A stretch of 64,000 nucleotides of DNA, taken from positions 1,566,001-1,630,000 of the forward strand of contig NZ_CP107996.1 in assembly GCF_036088315.1 (NCBI RefSeq), read 5' to 3'. Positions within the stretch are counted from its first letter, which is position 1. Every line of letters begins with the position of its first letter. Position numbers and translations under genes: made by a program. Shown in pieces: positions 37,501 through 45,262 of this stretch. Source of the DNA: Streptomyces sp. NBC_00344. Its GTDB lineage: Bacteria; Actinomycetota; Actinomycetes; Streptomycetales; Streptomycetaceae. The notes beneath the pieces were generated by a model, which saw only the letters and a program-made list of their open reading frames with translations, did not search any database and was not told where the DNA came from.

Positions 37501-39199
37501 CGAGCTCGCGGCAGCCCGCCGCACCATCCGGGTCCGTATCGCCGGGGCGGATCACTGGGCGGCGATCGAGGACGCCGGCCGACTGCGGGACGCGCTGGGC
37601 ACTGCCCTTCCGGTGGGCGTACCCGAGGCGTTCACCGAGCCGGTCAAGGACCCGCTGGGCGATCTTCTCTCCCGCTTCGCACGCACGCACGGCCCCTTCA
37701 CCTCGTCCACGGCCGCGGCACGCTTCGGCCTGGGCACCGCGGTCACCGACGGCGCGCTGCAGCGTCTCGCGGCGGCGGGCCGGGTGGTGCAGGGCGAGTT
37801 CCACCCGTCCGGCATCGGCCAGGAGTGGTGCGACGCCACTGTGCTGCGCCGACTGCGCCGGCGCTCGCTGGCTGCCCTTCGCCAGGAGCTCGAACCCGTT
37901 GCTCCCGCAGCGCTCGCCTCCTTCCTGCCTCAATGGCAGCATCTCGAGGGCAGCAGTCTGCGCGGTATCGACGGCCTGGCCCGCGCGGTGGAGCAGCTGC
38001 AGGGCGCTCCTGTCCCGGCATCGGCGCTGGAGAAGCTGATCCTCCCTTCACGGGTGGCCGGCTACACCCCCGCCCTGCTCGATGAACTCACCACCACGGG
38101 TGAGGTGGTCTGGGCCGGCGCGGGTGCGCTTGCCGGGAAGGACGGCTGGATCTCGCTCTTCCTCGCGGACGCCGCCCCGCTGCTCGTTCCGCCCCCGCAC
38201 CCGCTGGAACTCAGCGCGCTGCACGAGTCCGTCTTCAAGGTGCTCTCACCCGGTTACGGTCTCTTCTTCCGCCAGATCGCCGACGAGGTGCGCGCCACCA
38301 CCCATCCCGACGCCACGGACACACAACTGGCCGACGCGGTCTGGGACCTCGCGTGGTCCGGCCGGCTGACGAACGACTCGCTGGCCCCGCTCCGCTCCCT
38401 GCTGGGCTCGGGCCGCACCGCGGGTTCCACGGCTCATCGGGCCCGGCGCACCGTTCCCCGCGGCCGGTACGGCTCACTCACCGGCGCCGCCCGCCCCACT
38501 TCACGTACCGGTCCGCCGACCGTATCGGGCCGCTGGTCCGTGCTTCCGGAGACCGAGTCGGATGCGACCCACCGTGCCCATGCATTGGCCCGTACGCTGC
38601 TCGACCGGCACGGCGTCGTCACGCGCGGTGCGGTCGCCGCCGAAGGGGTCGAGGGCGGATTCTCGGCTGTATACCGCGTCCTCTCGGCATTCGAGGACAG
38701 TGGTCAGGCCCGCAGGGGCTACGTCGTCGAAGGCCTGGGCGCGGCCCAGTTCGCGATGGAGGGTGCCGTCGACCGGCTGCGTACGGCGGCGACCGCCCGG
38801 GACCGCATGGAGGCGGGTCCCCCCGGCCGCGCGCTGGTGCTCGCGGCGGCCGATCCGGCGAATGCCTACGGCGCGGCGCTGCCCTGGCCGGAGTCACCCG
38901 GGGGTGCGGGCCACAGACCGGGTCGCAAGGCGGGATCGCTGGTCGTGCTGGTGGACGGGGAGCTGGTCCTCTACCTGGAGCGCGGCGGCAAGAGTCTGCT
39001 GGCCTGGCCTGCCGGGCCCGACGATCTCCGGCTGCCTGCCGCCGGTCAGGCCCTGGCGGCATCGGCCCGCGCGGGCGCGCTCGGCACACTGACCGTGGAA
39101 CGCACCAACGGCGAATCGGCACTGACGTCGGATCTGGGCCGGCACCTGGAGGCCGCCGGATTCGTGGCCACGCCGAGAGGGCTGCGGCTCCGCGCCTGA
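34562..39199 (+). CDS. lhr: Lhr-type large ATP-dependent helicase
   Basis: About 1545 residues, full Lhr size. Motif I APTGSGKTLAAFLAAL at about 42-57, Ib TTPESLFLML, DEVH-type motif II in ILDEVHAVAGTKRGAH, FANSRRLAERLC, and motif VI-like QRVGRAGHQVG. The C-terminal Lhr core and tail contain MDAQVMHADDGIVLRLPDAD and LLPRRSPGKRTPLWQQRQRASQLL. Lhr unwinds DNA and RNA:DNA hybrids and is linked to DNA damage response in mycobacteria. Start chosen at ATG 34562 (MVRPALESFSP); an upstream in-frame ATG at 34502 overlaps the AraC gene start. It is followed 146 bp on by the Nei2-type glycosylase gene. Confidence 0.93.
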   Translation: MVRPALESFSPATRGWFTGAFDAPTSAQDGAWRAIAEGSDVLVVAPTGSGKTLAAFLAALDQLASAPPPTDARKRCRVLYVSPLKALAVDVERNLRSPLTGIRQESVRLGLPEPEIRVGIRSGDTPAAERRSMATKPPDILITTPESLFLMLTSSARDALAGVETVILDEVHAVAGTKRGAHLAVSLERLDELLPRPARRIGLSATVRPVDEVARYLSPQRRAEIVQPPSGKEFELSVVVPVEDLGELGGSPASDIDPDKAEKPSIWPHVEERIADLVQAHRSTIVFANSRRLAERLCNRLNEIAYERATGEPMPDAHSPAEIMAESGAARGAPALLARAHHGSVSKEQRAQVEEDLKAGRLPAVVATSSLELGIDMGAVDLVIQVESPPSVASGLQRVGRAGHQVGAVSTGVVFPKYRGDLVQAAVVTERMRTGSIEALRIPANPLDVLAQQLVAMVALDSWQADDLLTVVRRAAPFAALPESAFTGVLDMLAGRYPSDAFAELRPRVVWDRITGTVTGRPGAQRLAVTSGGTIPDRGLFGVFLAGTDPKKGGGRVGELDEEMVYESRVGDVFTLGTTSWRIEDITRDRVLVTPAPGVPGRLPFWKGDQLGRPLELGRAVGAFLREVGGLTPDDARARLLAAGLDTWAAENVLSYLDEQRRACGHVPDDRTIVVERFRDELGDWRVVVHSPFGAQVHAPWALALGAKLSERYGMDAQVMHADDGIVLRLPDADLMGLDLLDSAPATQTQAPGPEYDSEQAPLGAADVAFDKGEVSQIVTDQVGGSALFAARFRECAARALLLPRRSPGKRTPLWQQRQRASQLLQVAGEFGSFPIVLEAVRECLQDVFDVPGLTELMGDIESRRVRLVEVTTPEPSPFARSLLFGYVAQFLYEGDSPLAERRAAALSLDSRLLAELLGQAELRELLDADVLDELESELQWLAEDRRIKDAEGVADRLRLLGPLTDAELAVRGAEPGWASELAAARRTIRVRIAGADHWAAIEDAGRLRDALGTALPVGVPEAFTEPVKDPLGDLLSRFARTHGPFTSSTAAARFGLGTAVTDGALQRLAAAGRVVQGEFHPSGIGQEWCDATVLRRLRRRSLAALRQELEPVAPAALASFLPQWQHLEGSSLRGIDGLARAVEQLQGAPVPASALEKLILPSRVAGYTPALLDELTTTGEVVWAGAGALAGKDGWISLFLADAAPLLVPPPHPLELSALHESVFKVLSPGYGLFFRQIADEVRATTHPDATDTQLADAVWDLAWSGRLTNDSLAPLRSLLGSGRTAGSTAHRARRTVPRGRYGSLTGAARPTSRTGPPTVSGRWSVLPETESDATHRAHALARTLLDRHGVVTRGAVAAEGVEGGFSAVYRVLSAFEDSGQARRGYVVEGLGAAQFAMEGAVDRLRTAATARDRMEAGPPGRALVLAAADPANAYGAALPWPESPGGAGHRPGRKAGSLVVLVDGELVLYLERGGKSLLAWPAGPDDLRLPAAGQALAASARAGALGTLTVERTNGESALTSDLGRHLEAAGFVATPRGLRLRA

Positions 39200-39345
39200 C
39201 CTCAGGTGCGCCGTGGCATCCCGGAGTGACCCATCACCTGAGCAGGGCCGGCGGCCGGTCTCAGCGGCGCATGGAGGGTGGCGACGCGGCCCACCACAGT
39301 GCGATCAGCCTGATGAACCGACCGCACCTCGCGCATCATGGTGGG

Positions 39346-40134
39346 ATGCCCGAAGGAGACAGCGTCGCTCAGGCCGCGGTGCGCCTGCACGCGGCTCTCG
39401 CCGGTCGCCCCCTCATCCGGTCCGATCTGCGAGTGCCGCGCTTCGCCACCGCCGACCTCACCGGACGCACCGTTCTCGACGTCACGCCGCGCGGCAAGCA
39501 TCTGCTCGCCCGCATCGAGGGCGGCCTCACCCTGCACAGCCATCTGCGGATGGACGGCGCCTGGAAGATCTACTCCCCGGACGAGCACTGGCGTGGCGGC
39601 CCCGCGTACGAGATCCGCGCGGTGCTCGCCAACGCCGATCACACGGCGGTCGGCTACCGTCTGCCGGTGCTGGAGCTGCTGCGCACCGCGGACGAGAACA
39701 AGGCGGTGGGACACCTCGGACCGGATCTCCTGGGGCCCGACTGGGATCCGGAGACCGCGCTGAGCAATCTGCTGGCCGAAGCCTCCCGCCCCATTGGCGA
39801 GGCCCTCCTCGACCAGCGCAATCTGGCCGGCGTGGGCAATGTCTTCAAGTCCGAGATCTGTTTTCTGCTCCGTGTCACCCCCTGGCTCCCCACCGGCGAG
39901 CTCCGCCTTCCCGAGCGGGCCGTAACGGTGGCGAAGAAGCTTCTGGAGGCCAACCGGGACCGGCCGGTCCGGATGACGACAGGGCTGCGCAATCAGCGCC
40001 TGTTCGTCTACGGGCGGGCGCCCCGGCCATGTCTGCGGTGCGGGACCTCCGTCCGCAAGGCGAACCAGGGCGACGGCAGCCGTGAACGCCCGACCTACTG
40101 GTGCCCACGGTGCCAGGCGGGTCCCACGCCCTAG
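39346..40134 (+). CDS. nei2: Fpg/Nei-type DNA glycosylase (Nei2-like)
   Basis: 262 residues. The N-terminal PEGDSV catalytic helix has the proline nucleophile at position 2 and Glu3. A central helix-two-turn-helix (LLDQRNLAGVGNVFKSEICF) and a C-terminal zinc finger CLRCGTSVRK...YWCPRCQ are present. It excises oxidised bases. The ATG at 39346 is set by the strict need for MPEG at the start. Adjacent to lhr on the same strand, an arrangement I also recall from mycobacteria (lhr-nei). Confidence 0.92.
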   Translation: MPEGDSVAQAAVRLHAALAGRPLIRSDLRVPRFATADLTGRTVLDVTPRGKHLLARIEGGLTLHSHLRMDGAWKIYSPDEHWRGGPAYEIRAVLANADHTAVGYRLPVLELLRTADENKAVGHLGPDLLGPDWDPETALSNLLAEASRPIGEALLDQRNLAGVGNVFKSEICFLLRVTPWLPTGELRLPERAVTVAKKLLEANRDRPVRMTTGLRNQRLFVYGRAPRPCLRCGTSVRKANQGDGSRERPTYWCPRCQAGPTP

Positions 40135-40150
40135 TTGACGGCCCGTCGCT

Positions 40151-40399
40151 TCAGCTCACGCCGTCGCCCGCCCCGGTCCCCCCGTCGGGTTCCGCAGCTG
40201 CCGCGCGCCTTGACGACACGGCGGCAGGCACCGCGACGACATGCACGGGCAGCAGGCTGAGGCCCCAGCCGCCGACGGCCACGGCGCTCTCCAGCGGCCC
40301 CACGTCTGCGGGCGCCAGCACCAGCCTCAGCGCCACCCAGCACCACAGCCCGCTCGCCACCGCAGCCGACGCCAGAGCCGGCACCCGTCGCTCTACCAT
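40151..40399 (-). CDS. Small two-helix membrane protein, unknown
   Basis: 82 residues with two hydrophobic segments (PALASAAVASGLWCWVALRL and GGWGLSLLPVHVVAVPAAV) and an acidic, glycine-rich tail. GGAGGAGG five to six bases before the ATG supports a real gene. No family recognised. Convergent with nei2 and about 100 bp downstream of dpsC on the same strand. Confidence 0.7.
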   Translation of the reverse strand: MVERRVPALASAAVASGLWCWVALRLVLAPADVGPLESAVAVGGWGLSLLPVHVVAVPAAVSSRRAAAAEPDGGTGAGDGVS

Positions 40400-40497
40400 G
40401 ACTGCCTCCTCCGACCGACGCTAAAGCGTGTTCCAGAGGAGGACAATCACCCGGGCGGAGGGCGCGCCGGGCGCGCACCCGGCGCCTATGCACAGCA

Positions 40498-40968
40498 TCA
40501 CGCGCTCTCCGCCTGGAACATCCATGCATGCTTTTCGAGGTCGGCAGCGACACCGATCAGCAGATCCTGGGTCACCGGATCCGGTTCGTCGGTCGTCTTG
40601 ATGCGCTCCCGCATGCGCTCGATGACCGCTCCGAGTGCGGTCACCAGGATCCGCACGGCGTCGCCGTCCTTGATCCAGCCCTCCGGCGCCTCGCTGATGG
40701 CACTCGTTCTGGACACCGTCGCCGCCCGCCCGTCAGGGGTAACGCCGATCGCCGAGGCCCGTTCCGCCACGGTGTCGGTGTACTGCCGGGCCGTGTCCAC
40801 CACCTCGTCGAGCTGGAGGTGCACGGACCTGAAGCGGGGGCCGACCACGTTCCAGTGCACCTGCTTGGCCACCAGGGACAGATCGACGAGATCCGCGAGC
40901 GCGCCCTGAAGTGCGTCTCCGACCACCTTCAGATCGGCGTCGGACAGAGAGCTTTTCACGCCAGCCAT
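40498..40968 (-). CDS. dpsC: Dps-family ferritin-like DNA protection protein
   Basis: 156 residues from ATG 40968 with AGGAGG seven bases upstream. Dps stores iron and condenses nucleoid DNA under stress. The intersubunit ferroxidase signature is visible in VAKQVHWNVVG and HLQLDEVVD (His, Asp, Glu ligands). The N-terminus is short. Position between clgR and a small membrane gene matches S. coelicolor dpsC (SCO5756, from memory). Confidence 0.9.
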   Translation of the reverse strand: MAGVKSSLSDADLKVVGDALQGALADLVDLSLVAKQVHWNVVGPRFRSVHLQLDEVVDTARQYTDTVAERASAIGVTPDGRAATVSRTSAISEAPEGWIKDGDAVRILVTALGAVIERMRERIKTTDEPDPVTQDLLIGVAADLEKHAWMFQAESA

Positions 40969-41047
40969 GCGAAATCCTCCTGTATGTTCGTACGTCCTTT
41001 CCACCATGGCACATCTACGGACAAGTCGGGCATCACGGACATAAAAA

Positions 41048-41083
41048 CAGCTCCGGCCGGTCCCTCGGGACCGGCCGGAGCTG
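41048..41083 (-). terminator. Rho-independent terminator of clgR
   Basis: Perfect 17-bp stem: 41048-41064 with 41067-41083 (closing loop about 4 nt in practice). Read on the minus strand it is followed by TTTTTAT, a canonical U-run, 12 bp after the clgR stop. It also insulates dpsC. Confidence 0.92.
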
Positions 41084-41094
41084 TATCGCTCTCG

Positions 41095-41478
41095 CTAAGC
41101 AGCGACGACGTCCACCGCTTCCGCGGGGGCCTTGATCGTCACTCGTTCAGTCGCTACACCCGTCACCGAGGACACGGAGACGGAATTGAGCATCGACCGT
41201 ACCGGCGCGGGTACAGGCTCGCTGGCAGCTGCCGACTCGGCCAGCTCGGCGAGCGAGAGTTCGTCGCTCACTTCACGCATGAGCTCGGACATCCGTACGT
41301 CAAGCGCGTCGCAGATCGCGGAGAGCAGCTCGGAGGATGCCTCCTTCTGCCCCCGCTCCACCTCGGACAGATAACCGAGAGAGACTCGGGCGGACGAGGA
41401 GACTTCGCGCAGAGTACGGCCCTGGCGCTGGCGCTGCCGACGCAGCACGTCACCCAACAGGCGACGGAGCAGAATCAT
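41095..41478 (-). CDS. clgR: Clp/Lon regulator ClgR
   Basis: 127 residues from ATG 41478 (GGGAG six bases upstream). An XRE-type helix-turn-helix covers residues 10-60: [20 protein letters not shown], then [20 protein letters not shown]. The C-terminus ends VVAA, the kind of two-alanine tail reported to target Streptomyces ClgR to ClpP proteolysis. It activates clp and lon genes. Neighbours cinA, pgsA and ftsK match the conserved actinobacterial order, including mycobacteria. Followed by a strong terminator. Confidence 0.9.
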   Translation of the reverse strand: MILLRRLLGDVLRRQRQRQGRTLREVSSSARVSLGYLSEVERGQKEASSELLSAICDALDVRMSELMREVSDELSLAELAESAAASEPVPAPVRSMLNSVSVSSVTGVATERVTIKAPAEAVDVVAA

Positions 41479-41587
41479 CGGTGGCTCCCTCCTCGGACCG
41501 CGTAGCCGCATCCTTCTCGCCCCACCGTACCGCCTCGCGCCGCGGCCGTGCGGGGAGCGATGTCGTGTTCACTCAGGGCTGCAAACA

Positions 41588-42097
41588 TCAATTCCCCCCG
41601 TTCTGTTCCGTATCCTGTGCCCGCGCATTCTCGCGGAGTTCGACGGAGAGCAGCTCAAGAACGCTTCGTACGCTCTCCATACGGATTTCCGCCCTGTCCC
41701 CGTTCAACCGCAAGGCAGCCACATTCCCGGCGCCTCCGGGTCCGGAAACCGCTAGAAATACCGTTCCCACGGGCTGCCCGTCCTGTGCGTCAGGTCCGGC
41801 CACCCCGGTGGTCGCCATTCCCCAGTCGGCACCCATCACCCGCCGTACCCCGGCCGCCATCTGCTGTGCCACCTCGGCGTTCACCGGACCGCGCGCGTCG
41901 AGGAGCGCGCCGTCGACACCCAGAACATCGTGCTTCAGAGCGGTGGCGTAAGCGGTCACGGACCCGCGGAAGACCCGCGAGGCCCCCGGCACCGATGTGA
42001 GCTCCGCGGCCACCAGGCCGCCGGTCAGGGACTCGGCAGCGGCGAGGGTCTCACCGCGCCCGGCGAGCGTCCGGAGCACCAGGGCTGCGGCGCTCAC
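41588..42097 (-). CDS. cinA: CinA C-terminal-domain protein (NMN amidohydrolase type)
   Basis: 169 residues containing only the CinA C-terminal domain (PncC type): ETLAAAESLTGGLVAAELTSVPGAS, GVDGALLDARGPVNAEVAQQM and GVAGPDAQDGQPVGTVF. It deamidates nicotinamide mononucleotide in the NAD salvage cycle. The GTG start overlaps the pgsA stop (GTGA). The N-terminal nucleotide-pyrophosphatase half of full-length CinA is absent. Confidence 0.93.
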   Translation of the reverse strand: MSAAALVLRTLAGRGETLAAAESLTGGLVAAELTSVPGASRVFRGSVTAYATALKHDVLGVDGALLDARGPVNAEVAQQMAAGVRRVMGADWGMATTGVAGPDAQDGQPVGTVFLAVSGPGGAGNVAALRLNGDRAEIRMESVRSVLELLSVELRENARAQDTEQNGGN

Positions 42098-42750
42098 CGT
42101 GCGGCCCGCTCCGCCGCAAGCCCCATACGCCGCGCCGTCACAGCCTGCTGTACATAGTCAAGTCCGGTCACCACGGTCAGCACCACGGCGACCGCCATGA
42201 CCCAGAACCGCAGCGTGGCCAGCGGGCCGGTGAGAGCCAGGACGTACATCCCCACCGCCGTGCCCTGCGCCAGCGTCTTGAGCTTTCCGCCCCGGCTGGC
42301 CGGAATCACCGCGTGCCTGATCACCCAGAACCGCATGAGCGTGATGCCCAGCTCACGGAAGAGGATCACCCCCGTCACCCACCAGGGCAGATCTCCGAGA
42401 TACGACAGGCAGATCAGCGCCGCCCCCATGATCGCCTTGTCGGCGATGGGATCGGCGATCTTGCCGAAGTCGGTGACCAGGTTGTACGTACGGGCCAGAT
42501 GACCGTCGAAGATGTCAGTGATCATCGCGACGGCGAAGGCGGCCCATGCCCAGGCACGCCACTCCGGGTCATAGCCCCCGTCATGGAGCAGCAGGAGGAC
42601 GAAGCCGGGCACGAGGACCAGCCGGACCATGGTGAGCAGGTTGGCGACGTTCCACAGGCTGGCCTGGTTGACGGCCGCAGCGCCCAGCTTGCCCCCGGGG
42701 GCCGGCTTTGCTCCGGTACCGCCGGTGGCGGATGCCGGGACTCCGGTCAT
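42094..42750 (-). CDS. pgsA: CDP-diacylglycerol--glycerol-3-phosphate phosphatidyltransferase
   Basis: 218-residue integral membrane enzyme making phosphatidylglycerol phosphate. The CDP-alcohol phosphotransferase signature D-x2-DG-x2-AR-x8-G-x3-D-x3-D is present in [18 protein letters not shown] followed by KIADPIADK. About six helices. GGAGG ribosome binding site; the ATG overlaps the rimO stop by 4 bp, and its stop overlaps cinA. Confidence 0.95.
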   Translation of the reverse strand: MTGVPASATGGTGAKPAPGGKLGAAAVNQASLWNVANLLTMVRLVLVPGFVLLLLHDGGYDPEWRAWAWAAFAVAMITDIFDGHLARTYNLVTDFGKIADPIADKAIMGAALICLSYLGDLPWWVTGVILFRELGITLMRFWVIRHAVIPASRGGKLKTLAQGTAVGMYVLALTGPLATLRFWVMAVAVVLTVVTGLDYVQQAVTARRMGLAAERAAR

Positions 42751-44210
42751 CTGCCTGCCTCCTCACCGAGACACTCGGCCACCAGGTCGACGCCTTCGGT
42801 ACCGACCACCTTTGCCACGACCATACGGCCGGGGACGAGGCCCTCGCTTGCCGTGAAGATCACCTGGCCGTCCGTCTCGGGGGCCTGGTGCTCCGCGCGG
42901 CCCACCGCGCCGTCCACCTCGTCGACTGACTCGACCAGCACCGACAGGGTGTCACCGAGCCGCTCCTCGGCCCGCTGGGAGGTCAGCTCCTCGGCGAGGC
43001 GGGAAATGTGCGCCAGCCGCTCGGCGATGACGTCGGCGTCCAGCTTGTTCTCGTAACCGACCGCCTCGGTACCGTCCTCGTCGGAGTAACCGAAGACTCC
43101 GATGGCATCCAGCCGCGCCCCGGTGAGGAAGCGCTCGAGCTCGGCGAGGTCGGCCTCGCTCTCGCCGGGGAAGCCCACGATGAAGTTGGACCGGACCCCC
43201 GCCTGCGGAGCCTTGCCGCGGATGGTGTCCAGCAGCTCGAGGAACCTGTCGGTGTCCCCGAAGCGCCGCATCGCACGCAGCACGCCGGGCGCCGAGTGCT
43301 GGAAGGAGAGGTCGAAGTAGGGCGCGACCTTCGGTGTCGAGGTCAGGACGTCGATGAGTCCGGGGCGCATCTCGGCGGGCTGCAGATAGCTGACGCGGAT
43401 CCGCTCGATGCCCTCGACCTCGGCGAGCTCGGGCAGCAGCGTCTCCAGAAGCCGGATGTCGCCGAGGTCCTTGCCGTACGAGGTGTTGTTCTCGGAGACC
43501 AGCATGACCTCCTTCACACCCTGTCCGGCCAGCCAGCGCGTCTCACCGAGGACATCGGACGGACGCCGGGAGATGAAGGAACCGCGGAAGGAGGGGATGG
43601 CGCAGAAGGAACAGCGGCGGTCGCAGCCCGACGCCAGCTTCACCGACGCGACGGGGCTGTTTCCGAGCCGGCGCCGCAGCGGCGCCCGGGGTCCGGAAAC
43701 CGGAGCGACACCTTCCGGAAGGTCCTCCGGCGGTGCGTCCTGGGCGTGGCCCGGAAGTGCGACCGAGGACGAGTCCTGCCGGTCGGCCGGGCTGATCGGC
43801 AGCAGCTTGCGCCGGTCGCGCGGGGTGTGCGAGGCGTGGATTCCGCCGTTGAGGATGGTCTGGAGCCGGTCGGAGATATCCGCGTAGTCGTCGAACCCGA
43901 GGATTCCGTCCGCCTCCGGGAGGGCTTCGGCGAGGTCCTTGCCGTACCGCTCGGCCATGCAGCCGACCGCGACGACGGCCTGGGTTCTGCCGTGATCCTT
44001 GAGATCATTGGCTTCGAGCAGGGCGTCTACGGAGTCCTTTTTGGCGGCTTCGACGAATCCGCAGGTGTTGACGACGGCCACGTCAGCAGCGGCGGCGTCC
44101 TCGACGAGGTCCCAGCCGTCCGCTGCCAGGCGGCCTGCGAGCTCCTCCGAGTCCACCTCGTTACGGGCGCAGCCAAGAGTGACAAGGGCGACGGTACGGC
44201 GTTCGGGCAT
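42747..44210 (-). CDS. rimO: Ribosomal protein S12 methylthiotransferase RimO
   Basis: 487 residues. The N-terminal UPF0004 cysteines are in [12 protein letters not shown] (C14), [13 protein letters not shown] and VGCMAERYG; the radical-SAM motif CDRRCSFC is at C196, C200, C203; the C-terminal TRAM domain carries [28 protein letters not shown]. It methylthiolates Asp in ribosomal protein S12. An actinobacterial insert (about 115-185, Pro/Ser-rich) separates the first domain from the radical-SAM core. Confidence 0.96.
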   Translation of the reverse strand: MPERRTVALVTLGCARNEVDSEELAGRLAADGWDLVEDAAAADVAVVNTCGFVEAAKKDSVDALLEANDLKDHGRTQAVVAVGCMAERYGKDLAEALPEADGILGFDDYADISDRLQTILNGGIHASHTPRDRRKLLPISPADRQDSSSVALPGHAQDAPPEDLPEGVAPVSGPRAPLRRRLGNSPVASVKLASGCDRRCSFCAIPSFRGSFISRRPSDVLGETRWLAGQGVKEVMLVSENNTSYGKDLGDIRLLETLLPELAEVEGIERIRVSYLQPAEMRPGLIDVLTSTPKVAPYFDLSFQHSAPGVLRAMRRFGDTDRFLELLDTIRGKAPQAGVRSNFIVGFPGESEADLAELERFLTGARLDAIGVFGYSDEDGTEAVGYENKLDADVIAERLAHISRLAEELTSQRAEERLGDTLSVLVESVDEVDGAVGRAEHQAPETDGQVIFTASEGLVPGRMVVAKVVGTEGVDLVAECLGEEAGR

Positions 44211-44258
44211 GGGCTCAAGACTACTTTGTCCCGGCCCATACCCGATCCGCGAGGGTGA

Positions 44259-45059
44259 TCAGCCGACCTCGGGGTCGCCCTTGGTGTAGGAAAGACGCTC
44301 GACCTGGCCTGTCTGGAAGTCGTTCTGGACGTCCTTGCCGTTCACGAACAACTGGATCGCGCCGGCGTTGCCGAGGATCAGATCGACCTGCTGCCCGTCG
44401 GTGAAGGTCCGGGACTCGCCCTTGGCGAGCGTTCCGTCGAAGAGCAGCTTGCCGTTGTGCGCCTTCGCCGAGATCCAGCTCTTGTCGTCGACCGCGGACA
44501 CCTTGACCGTGACCTTGTCCTTCGGCACGGCCGCGATGGCGCTGTCCGACGGCTCGGGTTTCGGCGGTGCGGATTTGCTGGGGGTGGGCTTCGGCGCCTT
44601 GGTGGCGGTCGTGGGACCGCTGGCGACGGAGTTCTTGCCCTGGCTGCCGCTGCCACCGCCGAACATGGTGAAGCCGACGAACCCGATCACGGCGACGATC
44701 GCCGCCACCATCGCGGCGGTCCAGTTCGGACGACGGCGCTCGGGCCTGATCCGTTCCGCCTCGAAGAGCGGCGCCGCCGGAGTGGGGGCGGGACGTCCGC
44801 CGCGCTCGGCGTCGTACTGCTCGATGAGGGGGGCCGGCTCGACGCCCACGGCGCGGGCGAGCGTGCGGATATGGCCGCGGGCGTACACATCGCCGCCGCA
44901 GCGGGAGAAGTCGTCCTGTTCGATCGCGTGCACGATGGGGATGCGCACCCGTGTGGAGGTACTGATCTCGTCAACCGTGAGGCCCGCGGCGATCCGGGCC
45001 TGCTGGAGGGTATGACCGATCGAAGGACGGTTGTCTTCGGGGGAGTTGCCGATGGACAC
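44259..45059 (-). CDS. RodZ-like helix-turn-helix membrane protein
   Basis: 266 residues: cytoplasmic HTH (IGHTLQQARIAAGLTVDEIS to GGDVYARGHIRTLARAVG), a Pro-rich linker, one membrane helix (MVAAIVAVIGFVGFTMFG near 120-137), a Thr/Lys/Pro-rich extracytoplasmic linker, and a C-terminal DUF4115-type domain with WISAKAHNGKLLFDGTLAKG and VDLILGNAGAIQLFVNGKDV. In rods RodZ links MreB to the cell-wall machinery; in Streptomyces a role near division or cell-wall genes (ftsK beside it) is plausible. GTG start. Confidence 0.82.
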   Translation of the reverse strand: MSIGNSPEDNRPSIGHTLQQARIAAGLTVDEISTSTRVRIPIVHAIEQDDFSRCGGDVYARGHIRTLARAVGVEPAPLIEQYDAERGGRPAPTPAAPLFEAERIRPERRRPNWTAAMVAAIVAVIGFVGFTMFGGGSGSQGKNSVASGPTTATKAPKPTPSKSAPPKPEPSDSAIAAVPKDKVTVKVSAVDDKSWISAKAHNGKLLFDGTLAKGESRTFTDGQQVDLILGNAGAIQLFVNGKDVQNDFQTGQVERLSYTKGDPEVG

Positions 45060-45262
45060 GGGGGCGCCTTTCGAGCGTGAGCCACCTGCTGGATGTTCAG
45101 TCTAGGGGGGTGGAGAAAGGGTGGGGCAACCGGAGGGCGGAGTTTGTACGCCATCAGGTCTGTCGTTGATCCGGTGTTCCCGGACGGCCCGACTTCGGAA
45201 CATTTCCCGGCCCTCTCTCCAACTTGACGTACGGCCGGGGGAAACGGTTGCCCTCCGAACCA

